Source: Planctomycetota bacterium
Lineage (GTDB): Bacteria; Planctomycetota; Planctomycetia; Pirellulales; Pirellulaceae
Reading direction: 5' to 3'
DNA: 64,000 bases
NCBI GenBank assembly: GCA_024277285.1
Contig: JAJRVM010000204.1
Coordinates: 4,601 to 68,600 of the forward strand
The position numbers and the translations under genes are program-made. Below the pieces are notes generated by a model, which searched no databases, was not told the DNA's origin, and worked only from the letters and a program-made list of their open reading frames with translations. Positions 45,651-55,600 of the stretch are shown piece by piece; position 1 is the stretch's first letter; each line of letters begins with the position of its first letter.

Positions 45651-45714
45651 CTGGATTATTCGTGTTCATCAGCGTTCAACAGCGGTTCACTTGTTCTGCC
45701 CCGTGAACAGTTAC
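45651..45714. repeat. Composite dispersed repeat (AGCG module plus GTAAC module), reverse orientation
   Basis: CTGGATTATTCGTGTTCATC-AGCGTTCAACAGCGGTTC (45651-45688) and CCGTGAACAGTTAC (45701-45714). On the opposite strand this gives the same module order as 7812-7890. Confidence 0.7.
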
Positions 45715-45784
45715 TACCACTCGAGGGTGAAGCACCGTGAGCGGCTACCCGACAGCACACAAGACACACAGGACGAAGCAACTC

Positions 45785-48319
45785 ATGCACAGCCAATGGC
45801 GAACACTGCTGTTGCTGGTGGTCGCGTTGCTGCCAACACGCGATGCGACTGCGGCAACGGCTGACGAACGCTTTGTAAATGGCCTGGTCGCGCGCCAGCT
45901 ATTCACGCTGGCCGAGCTCGCCTGCCAAGACCGCCTGGCCGACACCGAGCTCACCGGTCGCCAAGAAGTTGCGTGGACCGTCCGGCTGATTCGGATCATG
46001 AGCCAGCACGCCGCCCATTCGCTTCCGGCTCAACAAGCGGCTCATTGGCAAGCCGCACATCAGCGGGCGGAGCGTTTTCTTGCCGAGCAGACCGAGCATC
46101 CGCGTCGGGTCTTAGTGGCCCTACAAGATGCGTTGACCTATCTGGCCCAAGGCGAACTTGCTCGGCTCGAGGCTGGGATTGCCGCCGATCCGACGGCCGC
46201 GTTGGACCGCGCACGCAACACGCTCCGCACCGCCGCGCGCCAGCTCGAAACGATCGATCGCCAGCTGACGGAGCAGATGGCCACGAGCGACGGAAACGGC
46301 ACGAACGCTGATTCGTTGACGGCGGACGAGCTCTTTTCGCTGCAAAACAACGTCCGCTTCCAATTGGCGCGTGCCTTTCGCAATCAAGGGCTCTGCTACG
46401 CCGACGGAAGCACCGATCGCGTCGCCGCACTCTCACGCGCCATCAAACAACTCAACTCGACTTTGACGCAACTGCGTGAAGACAATCCGTTGACCTGGCA
46501 AGTCTATCTCGACCTCGCCACCTGCTACCGCCTGCTGGAAGACTTCGCACAAGCGCAACACGCTTTGAAATCTCCGCTTGCCGAGTCGGCTCCCAACGCC
46601 ATACGGATCAAAGCGACTGCCGAACAATCGCGCATCATGATCGCGGCCGATCGTGCCCAACAAGCGTTGGACGAATTGAGCCATCTGCGGGCGTCGCTCA
46701 CGGCCCCTTCGCCCGATCTCGACTTCGCGCGGCTCGAAGCCATGCTGGCACTCTGGAAAACGGCCTCCGAAAGCAAAGATGAAGCCGTCGCCAGCCAATG
46801 GCAGAAAAAGGTGGCAACGGCGGTCGCCCAGATCGAACGGGCCCACGGCACTTATTGGGGGCGTCGTGCCAAGTTGGCCCAGTTGGCAGTGGCCGAATCG
46901 GGCATGGCAAGTGGTGACATCGAGATCCTGAGGCTCAGTGCCGACGAACTGTATCACAAAAAGCAATACGATCAGGCAATTACGACGTACGAGAAAGCTG
47001 CCGAGCTCGCGCGGGCCGACGGCAACCTGTCAGTGGCCACCGACGTGGAGTACACGGCGGCACTCATCGAACAACAGCTGAAGCGCTATGCCGCCGCAGC
47101 ACGCCGTATGCAACGCCTGGCACTCGAACAAACGTCGCATCCCAAGTCGGCCGCAAGGCACCTGCGGGCGGCATTGAATGCGGCCCAAGCCGCGCGCCAA
47201 GACCCCGCCGCGATGGCGCGTTACGAAACACTGCTGGAAGAACATATCGAAAACTGGCCCGCCGACAAGACCAGCAATACGGCGCGCAAGTGGTTAGGCG
47301 CTCTATACCAGAGTCGCCACGAGTGGGAAACCGCTGTGGCTGTCTACCGAGCGGTCACACCCGAAAGCGACTTTTTCCCGACCGCCATCACGCACTTGGC
47401 AACCTGCTGGGAGCAATGGCTGCGGCGCGCACAAAGTGCGGGTCAACCGATCAAAGGAATCGTAGCCGATGCGACTGGTTTCTTCGACACCTTGATTCTC
47501 GGCCCCAACCGCCAATGGCCAGAACGCTGGAGCTCTGCACACAAAACCGCCGCGTTGGCCACGGCGCGCCTGCGCGTCGAGTTTTCCCCTGATGAATTGG
47601 TTGACGCCCAACGCGTCTTGCAAGCGGCGATGGAACAGAACACGAGCGACGACAACACCTGGCAACAAGAGGCACAATCATTGCTCGTCGTCGCCCTGGC
47701 CGGGCAAGTCGGACACCAATCCGAAGCACTTCGGCTGCTCCAACAACTTGGCTCGGAATCGGTCGACCGCCTGCTGCAATTGATCGACCAACTCTCGGGA
47801 CTTGCCAAGCACGCTTCGCCTGCCGTACGCGCTCAAATCGCGCAGGTTCAAATCGAGGCCCTGAACCAGCTCAAGAGCGGCACCGGCCAACTCAAGCCGC
47901 ACCAGAAAATACGCGTCGAGCAAGTTCGAGCTGATGCCCTGCGCGCGGCAGGGAAAAAGACCGAGGCGTTGGCTGTTTACCAACAGCTGGCGGCACAACA
48001 GCCGAACAATGGTGCCGTCCAGATGAGCTTCGCTCAACTGCTGCTGGAATCGGACGACCCAGACGTATTGACCAAAGCGATCGCACAATGGCAGCAAGTT
48101 GCGCGACGTATCCGCCCGGACGACAAAGACGATTGGCTCAACGCACGCTACAGCATCGCCCTGGCTCTCTGCAAACGCAATCGGCCGGCAAAAGGGAAAA
48201 AGCCGGCCGACCGCACGGTTGCCGCACAACGACTGCGTTACCTGAAAGCGACTTCTGACGTCGACCAAACACCTTGGAAAAACAAAATCGACGATCTGCT
48301 GCGACGTTGCGCGAGATAA
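45785..48319 (+). CDS. Large exported TPR-repeat protein downstream of ExbB/ExbD
   Basis: This 844-residue protein is read from the ATG at 45785, directly before the signal peptide (WRTLLLLVVALLPTRDATA); an in-frame GTG at 45737 would bury the signal. The rest is all-helical, with many TPR-like repeats: YHKKQYDQAITTYEKAAELA, KKTEALAVYQQLAAQQPNN and similar, running to about residue 830. No catalytic motif is visible. Together with the ExbB and two ExbD genes (183 bp upstream), the arrangement fits an energy-transducing envelope complex with a periplasmic TPR scaffold, a combination also found in other Bacteroidetes/Planctomycetes Exb operons where a TPR protein is linked to ExbBD. The actual load or receptor is unknown. 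Confidence 0.85.
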   Translation: MHSQWRTLLLLVVALLPTRDATAATADERFVNGLVARQLFTLAELACQDRLADTELTGRQEVAWTVRLIRIMSQHAAHSLPAQQAAHWQAAHQRAERFLAEQTEHPRRVLVALQDALTYLAQGELARLEAGIAADPTAALDRARNTLRTAARQLETIDRQLTEQMATSDGNGTNADSLTADELFSLQNNVRFQLARAFRNQGLCYADGSTDRVAALSRAIKQLNSTLTQLREDNPLTWQVYLDLATCYRLLEDFAQAQHALKSPLAESAPNAIRIKATAEQSRIMIAADRAQQALDELSHLRASLTAPSPDLDFARLEAMLALWKTASESKDEAVASQWQKKVATAVAQIERAHGTYWGRRAKLAQLAVAESGMASGDIEILRLSADELYHKKQYDQAITTYEKAAELARADGNLSVATDVEYTAALIEQQLKRYAAAARRMQRLALEQTSHPKSAARHLRAALNAAQAARQDPAAMARYETLLEEHIENWPADKTSNTARKWLGALYQSRHEWETAVAVYRAVTPESDFFPTAITHLATCWEQWLRRAQSAGQPIKGIVADATGFFDTLILGPNRQWPERWSSAHKTAALATARLRVEFSPDELVDAQRVLQAAMEQNTSDDNTWQQEAQSLLVVALAGQVGHQSEALRLLQQLGSESVDRLLQLIDQLSGLAKHASPAVRAQIAQVQIEALNQLKSGTGQLKPHQKIRVEQVRADALRAAGKKTEALAVYQQLAAQQPNNGAVQMSFAQLLLESDDPDVLTKAIAQWQQVARRIRPDDKDDWLNARYSIALALCKRNRPAKGKKPADRTVAAQRLRYLKATSDVDQTPWKNKIDDLLRRCAR

Positions 48320-48435
48320 TTGACGGCGGGTAACCGGCAACGGTATGCTAGTGGGACCGTGCAACATCGCACCTCAAGGTCTCGCCTCTTGTGCCACGCA
48401 CTCCAATACACTCTCACGCGAAGAAGAGGAGCAAC

Positions 48436-49797
48436 ATGTCCCAACTTCCAACGGCAAACGCCACCAACCATCCAACCGCGCACACCCGACGCACATTCCT
48501 CAAGAACTCCGCAGTCGCCGCCACCGGTACCGCACTCGGTTCACTTGCGCTGCAACGCTCTGTCCACGCCGCCGGAGAGGGCACGATCCGAATCGGCATG
48601 ATCGGTTCGGGCGGACGCTGTTCCGGAGCAGCGGTACAAAGCATGAACGCATCGCCCGATGTCAAATTGGTGGCCATGTGTGACCTGTTTTCCGAACGGG
48701 TTATGCGGCAGAGAAACGCGCTGAAGAAACAGCTCCCCAAACAAGTCCTTGTCGACGATGACCATTGCTTCGTCGGCATCGACGGTTACCGAAAAGTAAT
48801 CGATTCGTGCGATGTCGTCTTGATCGCCTGCGCCTCGAAATTTCACCCCATGTATGCCGAAGCTGCCATCAAGGCGGGGAAACACGTCTTTGTCGAGAAA
48901 CCGCATGGCATCGACCCGGTGGGCGTCCGACGCATGGCCGACGCCTGTGCACTTGCCAAGAAAAAGGGCCTGAGCATCCTCTCGGGACTACAGAGTCGTT
49001 TTAATCCCGGTTGGCAGGAACTCGTCAAGCGGATCCACGACGGTGCCATCGGCGAGATCGTGGCGATGCAGTCGATGTTCTTGCGCGGTCCCTACCGGCT
49101 TGAGAAACGCCCCGAAGGGATCAGCGAAACCGAATACCAATACTTTAATTGGTATCACTTCCGCTGGCTCTCGGGAGACGATGTGCCGCAATCCCTCGTC
49201 CATAACGTCGATCGCATGTGCTGGATCATGAAAGAAGTGCTGCCCCAATCGGCCTTCGGCTTGGCCGGTCGCTCGGGTTCGTTCGGCGAAGTGTACGGCG
49301 ACATGTTCGACCACAACACCGTCGTCTACGAATACCCGAATGGTACTCGCTTGTATGCACTCTGTCGCACAACATCAGGGTGCTACAACAACAGCGGCGA
49401 CGTTATTATGGGAAGCAAGGGGATCTGCCACATGGCCCAGTACAAGATCACCGGCCAGACAAATTGGAAGTATCGCGGCAAGGTGGGACACGGCTACCAA
49501 GAAGAACAAGCGGCGTTAATCAACGCGATCAAGACCAACCAGCCCATCAACAGTGGCTATCATATGATCAACGCCACCATGTTGACGGTCATGGGCCAAA
49601 TGACAGCCTACACCGGCAAGCCGATCTCCTACGACGAAGTCTGTGAGTCGAATCTGGAGTATTTACCGGCACCGCAAGACGCGACCATGGATATGCAACC
49701 ACCGACAACGCCCAACGAGAAAGGGGAGTATCCGCTCCCGCTGCCCGGCACGACCGCCGTGGCCAATTTGCCCAACTGGAGCAAGACGGTTTCCTAG
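48436..49797 (+). CDS. Gfo/Idh/MocA-family oxidoreductase with twin-arginine signal
   Basis: This 453-residue protein has GAGGAG seven bases upstream of the ATG. It has a TAT signal (HTRRTFLKNSAVAATGTALG, about 17-36), a Rossmann fold (RIGMIGSGGRCSG), the EKP motif (FVEKPHGIDP), LQSRFNPGWQELVKRIHDGAIGE, and a C-terminal domain with HNVDRMCW and an unusual loop (GCYNNSGDVIMGSKGICH). It is probably a periplasmic NAD(P)-dependent sugar oxidoreductase, exported already folded. It is followed directly by a 120-bp repeat element and then by another Gfo/Idh/MocA gene; the pair may act on the same substrate, one outside and one inside the cell. Substrate unknown. Confidence 0.92.
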   Translation: MSQLPTANATNHPTAHTRRTFLKNSAVAATGTALGSLALQRSVHAAGEGTIRIGMIGSGGRCSGAAVQSMNASPDVKLVAMCDLFSERVMRQRNALKKQLPKQVLVDDDHCFVGIDGYRKVIDSCDVVLIACASKFHPMYAEAAIKAGKHVFVEKPHGIDPVGVRRMADACALAKKKGLSILSGLQSRFNPGWQELVKRIHDGAIGEIVAMQSMFLRGPYRLEKRPEGISETEYQYFNWYHFRWLSGDDVPQSLVHNVDRMCWIMKEVLPQSAFGLAGRSGSFGEVYGDMFDHNTVVYEYPNGTRLYALCRTTSGCYNNSGDVIMGSKGICHMAQYKITGQTNWKYRGKVGHGYQEEQAALINAIKTNQPINSGYHMINATMLTVMGQMTAYTGKPISYDEVCESNLEYLPAPQDATMDMQPPTTPNEKGEYPLPLPGTTAVANLPNWSKTVS

Positions 49798-49798
49798 T

Positions 49799-49921
49799 TG
49801 GACAGCGCCACTTTGGACGTAAACTCCAGACCCCAACGGCCTTCTGCCGTTGGTGAATCAGCGGTCTAGCTTGGCAAACTGATTCACCTGCCTGACAAGC
49901 AGGCAGGGGCCTTAAGGCCAA
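49799..49921. repeat. Dispersed element B, copy 1, with CAAG-loop hairpin
   Basis: Starts two bases after a stop codon with TGGACAGCGCCACTTTGGAC, continues AAACTCCAGAC, CAACGGCCTTCTGCCGTTGG, then TAGCTTGGCAAACTGATTCA, the hairpin CCTGCCTG-ACAAG-CAGGCAGG (49887-49907) and the palindrome GGCCTTAAGGCC. It ends just before the AAGGAGG ribosome site of the next gene. Copy 2 is at 56110-56367. Confidence 0.9.
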
Positions 49922-49938
49922 ATAAGGAGGCTGCAACG

Positions 49939-51015
49939 ATGAGTCGTTGGAAAATCGCCGGTATCAACTTCGATCATTTTCACATGGGCGACAATCTGCG
50001 CTACGCCTTCGACCATCCCGATTGCGAGATCGTTGGGCTCAGTGATGAAGGTCAAGATCGCATGACGGACGCTGCCAAGGCGTTTGGCGTGCCCCACGAG
50101 CGGCTGTTCACCGACTACCGACAGTGCCTCGAAACAACTCAGCCCGATCTCGTGATTCTCTGCCCTGCGGCAGCGAAACATGGCGAATGGACCGAAAAAG
50201 TCGCGCCGTTCGACGTCCACTTGATCATCGAAAAGCCCTTTGCCGCCACACTGAGCGAGGCCGATGCGATGATTGCGGCCATGGCGAATACCAACCGTCA
50301 AATGGTGATCAACTGGCCCCTGGCCTGGGTTCCGTCCCATTGCACCACGAAACGCTTGGTCGATGAAGGTGCAATCGGCAACGTCCTGGAAGTCCACTTC
50401 TACGACGGTAACCGCGGACCACTCTGGCACGCAGCGGGCAAGATCGAAAAGACGGCTCAGCAAGTGGCAGCCGAGAAGCCGGACAGTTGGTTCTACCAAC
50501 GCGTTCAGGGCGGCGGCTCGTTGCTCGATTACCTTGGTTACGGCACAACACTCGGCACCTGGTTCCTTGACGGTGCCAAGCCACTGGAAGTCACCGCCGT
50601 CGTCGACGAACCGGCCGGACTGGAAGTGGATGAACATGCCGTCGTCGTCGCGCGCTACGCCCGCGGGCTGTCTAAGTTCGAAACGCGTTGGGGGACGTTC
50701 ACCGACCCCTGGACTGACCAGCCGCAACCGAAATGTGGGTTCGTCCTGGTCGGCTCGGAGGGAACGATCAGCAGCTACGATTACGAACCAACCGTACGTC
50801 TGCAGACAGCCGATTGTCCCGAAGGTCGCGATGTGCCGGTCGACATGCTGCCGCCGCACCGCCAGAATCCGATCGCCTATATGGTCCATTGCCTGGAAAA
50901 CAACCAACCGGTGACCGGGCCACTTTCGGTGGAGATCTCGCGGATCGGCCAACAGATCGTCGACACGGCATATCGAAGCGCACAAGAGAAAAAAACGTTG
51001 GCTTTGATCGACTGA
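49939..51015 (+). CDS. Gfo/Idh/MocA-family oxidoreductase, cytoplasmic
   Basis: This 358-residue protein has a strong ribosome site (AAGGAGG). It has no signal peptide. The N-terminus is KIAGINFDHFHMGDN, a Rossmann start in which the usual GxGxxG glycines are replaced by NFDHFHMGD, so nucleotide binding may differ from the norm. The EKP motif is present (LIIEKPFAATLSEAD), and the C-terminal domain includes GGGSLLDYLGYGTTLGTWF. It lies 141 bp after the exported oxidoreductase, with the repeat element between them. A role in sugar or cyclitol oxidation is the family default; no substrate can be named. Confidence 0.87.
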   Translation: MSRWKIAGINFDHFHMGDNLRYAFDHPDCEIVGLSDEGQDRMTDAAKAFGVPHERLFTDYRQCLETTQPDLVILCPAAAKHGEWTEKVAPFDVHLIIEKPFAATLSEADAMIAAMANTNRQMVINWPLAWVPSHCTTKRLVDEGAIGNVLEVHFYDGNRGPLWHAAGKIEKTAQQVAAEKPDSWFYQRVQGGGSLLDYLGYGTTLGTWFLDGAKPLEVTAVVDEPAGLEVDEHAVVVARYARGLSKFETRWGTFTDPWTDQPQPKCGFVLVGSEGTISSYDYEPTVRLQTADCPEGRDVPVDMLPPHRQNPIAYMVHCLENNQPVTGPLSVEISRIGQQIVDTAYRSAQEKKTLALID

Positions 51016-51149
51016 ATCGATCGATTCGGGTAAGCTCTCGTCACAGCTCGCCTGACTCCACAGCGACATGTTGATGGCGGCACGCTGACCTGCTCTCCAA
51101 ACGGCTTTCTGGCTTCTCGTTGGGAAACAACAAAAAGGACCTGGCTGCA

Positions 51150-52520
51150 ATGAACACGCGTCATCGCCTGCTATCCAACCCTTGTCTCGCGTCCCCACAG
51201 GTCGCTCTATTCGTGTCTCTGTTCGTGCTGTGGGCGACACCAGCGCACAGTCGCGCCGACGATTGGCCACAGTGGCTCGGGCCGCAACGGGACAGTGTCT
51301 GGCGCGAATCGGGCATCCTTGATACCTTCCCGCCCGAAGGGCCACAGCAAGTCTGGCGTCAGAAGATCGGTTTCGGCTTCGCGGGCCCAGCCGTCGCTCA
51401 GGGACGCGTCTTTGTGGTCGACTATCTAGCCGACGCAATTCCTTACCCCTCGGCGGGCCGTCGTGACACGCTCAAGGGCGTCGAACGTGTACTGTGCCTC
51501 GACGCCGGCACGGGCAAGATCCTCTGGAAACACGAAGACGAATGCACCTACCATCTTTCTTATCCTTATGGCCCGCGAGTGACACCAACCGTCGATGAGA
51601 ATCGCGTCTATACGTTGGGAGCCGCAGGTCGGTTGCTCTGCCTGAGTGTCCATGACGGTGCAGTGATCTGGTCCAAGCAATTGACCGATCAATACCATTG
51701 CGAGACGCCACAATGGGGATTTGCCGGTCACCCACTGATTGATGGCAACCGGCTCATCTGCCTGGTCGGTGGCGAGGGGAGTGTTGCGGTCGCCTTGAAT
51801 AAGGAAACCGGCGAGGAAATCTGGCGCGCGCTGTCGGCCAAAGAACCCGGTTATTGCCCACCGACCCTCATTCAAGCAGGTGGCACGCGACAGCTGCTCA
51901 TCTGGCATCCCGAATCGCTAAACAGCTTGAACCCCGAAACCGGCGAACTCTACTGGAGCGAAAAACTCGAGCCAAGCTGGGGCATGTCGATCGCCACGCC
52001 ACGCAAGGCCGGCTCGTTCCTATTCGTCGGTGGCGTGGTCATGAAGTCCATGCTGCTGAAACTGGCCGCCGAGAGGCCCGCAGCGGAATTCGTTTGGCAA
52101 GGCAAGAAAGGAACCGGACTCGGGCCCGTCTTCAGTACGCCTTTTATCGAAGACGGTCACCTCTACGGTGTCGACATGCGTGGTGAACTGCGTTGCGTCA
52201 AGCTGGACACCGGCAAGCAGATCTGGTCGACCTACGCGGCCACGACCGGCGACCGCCAAAAAAACAACGCCTCGGCGTTTCTCGTCAAACAGCGCGATCG
52301 GTTCTTTATCTTCAATGACCGTGGCGAGCTTATCATTGCACGATTGAGCCCGCAGCAAGATCCAATCGGATACGAAGAGCTAAGCCGCACGAAGATCTTG
52401 GAACCGCTCAGCAAGAGCGAGGGGCGCGATGTGCTGTGGAGCCACCCCGCATTCGCCCAAAAGTGCATCTTCGCCCGCAACGACAAAGAAATCGTATGCA
52501 TCTCGTTGAAGAAAGGTTAA
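51150..52520 (+). CDS. Exported PQQ-like beta-propeller protein
   Basis: This 456-residue protein starts at the ATG at 51150, with AAAAGGA upstream. A signal peptide (VALFVSLFVLWATPAHS) is followed by DDWPQWLGPQRDSVW, the standard opening of planctomycete PQQ-like propellers, and about seven blades with the tryptophan docking pattern: LDAGTGKILWKHE, LSVHDGAVIWSKQ, LNKETGEEIWRAL, LNPETGELYWSEK and LDTGKQIWSTY. The catalytic residues of true quinoprotein dehydrogenases are not evident, so PQQ binding is not assumed; a structural or binding role in the periplasm is more likely. It converges on the PQQ-methyltransferase chimera. Confidence 0.9.
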   Translation: MNTRHRLLSNPCLASPQVALFVSLFVLWATPAHSRADDWPQWLGPQRDSVWRESGILDTFPPEGPQQVWRQKIGFGFAGPAVAQGRVFVVDYLADAIPYPSAGRRDTLKGVERVLCLDAGTGKILWKHEDECTYHLSYPYGPRVTPTVDENRVYTLGAAGRLLCLSVHDGAVIWSKQLTDQYHCETPQWGFAGHPLIDGNRLICLVGGEGSVAVALNKETGEEIWRALSAKEPGYCPPTLIQAGGTRQLLIWHPESLNSLNPETGELYWSEKLEPSWGMSIATPRKAGSFLFVGGVVMKSMLLKLAAERPAAEFVWQGKKGTGLGPVFSTPFIEDGHLYGVDMRGELRCVKLDTGKQIWSTYAATTGDRQKNNASAFLVKQRDRFFIFNDRGELIIARLSPQQDPIGYEELSRTKILEPLSKSEGRDVLWSHPAFAQKCIFARNDKEIVCISLKKG

Positions 52521-52527
52521 CCGCAAA

Positions 52528-52617
52528 GTGCCACTGCATGCGCAATCGAACTCACCAACCCGGTCAACCCGACACCTCAGAACACCCATCCACTGCGCCG
52601 GGCACGCAGTGCGAACC
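52528..52617. repeat. Dispersed element C, copy 2
   Basis: GTGCCACTGCATGCGCAA at the left and GCACGCAGTGCGAACCG at the right match 43094-43192. It occupies nearly the whole gap between the two convergent PQQ-type genes (stops at 52520 and 52621). Confidence 0.78.
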
Positions 52618-52620
52618 GTG

Positions 52621-55600
52621 TTACTTCGGTTCCAACGCGATCCACGTCTTGTTCAGGTAACTACATCGACACCCCGACGTGGCATCGGGCAGCAACACTA
52701 AGCCGCCCGCAGGCAACGCGTTGATCCAGCAACCAGGTCGCACTCCACCATAGTCGACCGTTTCACACGCACCGGAAAGATCATAGTACCCGAGCGTGGC
52801 AGATCGAAATAGCAACATATTCTTCGAGCTCGCCAAGATACCACAGCCGTACGAACGATTGAATTTGAACGGTACTTCCTTGCCGGTCAGCAGATCCCAG
52901 GCTCCGCCCTGAGTGTAGATGGTCCGATCATTCAATGTGGGACGTGACGCGTACTCGGCTTCGACGTCCCAAAGCAGCTCGCCCGAGTCCGCCTTGAAAG
53001 CCGCCATGCGCCCACCACGTTCGGAATCAAGCCGAAAACGCGTTGGTTGATAACTCATGAGAACAACCTGATGCTTTGCACTGACGACCAACATCGTGCC
53101 AAACGCATCTTCTTTGCCTTGCCACAGGACGTGGCCCGTGCGAGCGTCCAGGGCCACCAATTTCCCCGGCGGTTGCTCGGTCGACTCGGGCCGTTTTTCG
53201 CGATCAAAGAGCGCCAACGGCCGATCGATTAGATAAACCTTCTCACCCGCAATGGCGATCGCGTTGTGCCGAATAGAATGCTCGGCCTGATAACGCCACA
53301 ACATCTTGCCTGTGCGCGTATCGATCGCGAACAGACTGGTCGACTCGGTCAACTGCTTGGTCATGTCGCCGCCACGATTGATGTAGCGATAGGTCACCAC
53401 ATGTTCGGCGTTGGCGGTGGACCCGAACAGCACGTCATCCACCCAGGCAATGTACCCCCAGTCGGGCAGCTTCTTGTCAAGTTGCTGGCTGTTGGGTTCG
53501 TCTTTTGGTGCAGGAGTCTGGTATTCGCCGATCAGCGCGCCGTTTTTCGTATCCAAACGCACGCAACGGGAACCGTGACGAATGTAAACACTGTCACCTC
53601 CCAGGCAGATATTGCCGCCCGTCCCGGCGACTCCCATCAGTTCGTCCCCGTCATAGGGCTTCAGCACGCCCGGAACGTCATAGCGCCACAGTTCGTGGCC
53701 ATTGTACGCATTGACGGCCAGCAGACCATTGAGTCCTTCGTGAAAGAGCTTGCCGTCTTTGGCCAGCGGTGCCGGGGCACGCCCGTGCCGCGAAGGTATC
53801 GCAAAATCGAAGTCCCGAAACCAAAGCACGCTTAATTGGTTTTTGAGCAGCGTATCACCACTGTTAACGGTATTGGCGGCATCCGCATACTGGTGCGTCC
53901 AACTGCCACTTCCCGGCAATGCGCCACGCTGCGAGACGACCCATTTTCCGTCGCGTCGCCAGCAGATTTCACCACCAAAGGGACGCTGCAATCGCGCTGC
54001 CTCGGCCGCAACTCGGTCATCGAGTTCCTCTGTAAATGAACGCTGCGACACAATCAAATCAGCACAATAGGCGGGCAAGCCAGTATCCTCCAAGTCGCGT
54101 TGCAGCACCGTGACGCGCGACCCCAACAACCCGGCGACAAACAGATTGTTGCGGGCGCGCCGGACGTTCTCAGGATCAGGATCGATTGCAATGATGTGCA
54201 ACTGCGTCCGCTCGGCAAGAGCACGTGCCAGTCCACCGTCGCCACACCCGAAATCGACACAATAACCGCTGGTTACTTTGGTACGCTGCAGAATGGCCGC
54301 GACCGGCTCCACGAAATCCGTATCACTCGAGACGCCTCGCACGGGCTTGGCGTTGTAATGCGACGAGGGCACATCGCGCGCAAAGCAATAGACGCGTCCC
54401 TGATCCGTGCTGACCAGCAGCTTCCCGCCCGACACCGCCAGCCCATACGCCACTCCATCGACCGGCAATGTCGCAACCATTTTCTTCGTGTCGGTATCAA
54501 AGACGCCCACGCGATCACGTCCGCCCAAGATGACCTGCCGACCAGCGGTCATGATTGCCGCCCACTGCCCCGCCACTCCTTCGTTCCATTGTGGCGTCAG
54601 CTCGCGCACTTTGGTCGCCTTTCCTTTGCGATCCGGTTTCTCCACTTCGCGCCAATGGTATCCCGCAAGCTTTCCATCGAACGCGCGCACAACTCCATCT
54701 GCCGAGGCGGCGATCGGTCCGTCACCAAGGCGTGTCACACGTTCTCCACCCTGCACATTGAAGCCTACGCCGCCATTCAATAGCACGTCATCGATGACCA
54801 TGGCCAGTGCCGCGCCATTGTGTCCGTACCGCTGTAAATGAAAATACTCGAACTGGCCTGTGTGCCGGTCAAAAGCGGCTGGCACCGCACGACCGGTCGG
54901 CACAAACAGCCGGTCACCGGAAGCGACCAGGTAACCTTGTGCCGACACGCCACTCGTCGCATTGGCGCCACCATGAGGTTGCGGCATATAGATCGATCCG
55001 GAAGCCGAGTTCTCCCAGACCACAGCGCCGGACTTCGCGTTAAGTGCGGTCAGATAGATACCCTCCGACGGCCAGATGCCGGCTGCGCAGTAGACAATCC
55101 CGTCCGCGCCATCATCCACGACCACCGGTCCGCCTCGCATCGGCCACTTCGAGATGATCCGTTGATTGCCCAGTACGCTCACATTACTCGGCCCACCTCG
55201 GAACTTCCATTGCAAGGCACCGTCCGCAAGCCGCAATGCGTACAGATACCCGTCATCGCTGGCAATCAGCGCCAGATCGTTCCACAATGCCGGCGCAAAA
55301 CGTATCGGCCCCTCCGTAAAGAAACGCCATGCTTCCTGCCCCGTGGCCGCGTGCAATGCGACCACGGTTCCATCGACGGAACTACCCATAACCACTCGGT
55401 CACCCGATGCGACCACTTGCATGGCACGATCAAACTGCATGCGTTGGCTGGTCGGCCAAGCCGGTTGTGGGGCATGTTGCTCCGCGTGCCGCCACACTTC
55501 GGCCAGAGGGAGATCGAGCGGATCGGCTGAGCGACCGGTTCGCGCCGCATCGCCACGGTACATCGGCCAATCGGCCGCCAGTGCATCTACGTCTGCGAAG

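Noticed and set aside
49912..51438. 508-codon minus-strand frame opposite the Gfo/Idh/MocA gene at 49939
   Set aside because: It is the antisense shadow of a well-supported oxidoreductase; the translation is Arg/Cys-rich without family motifs, as is common in GC-rich coding DNA.
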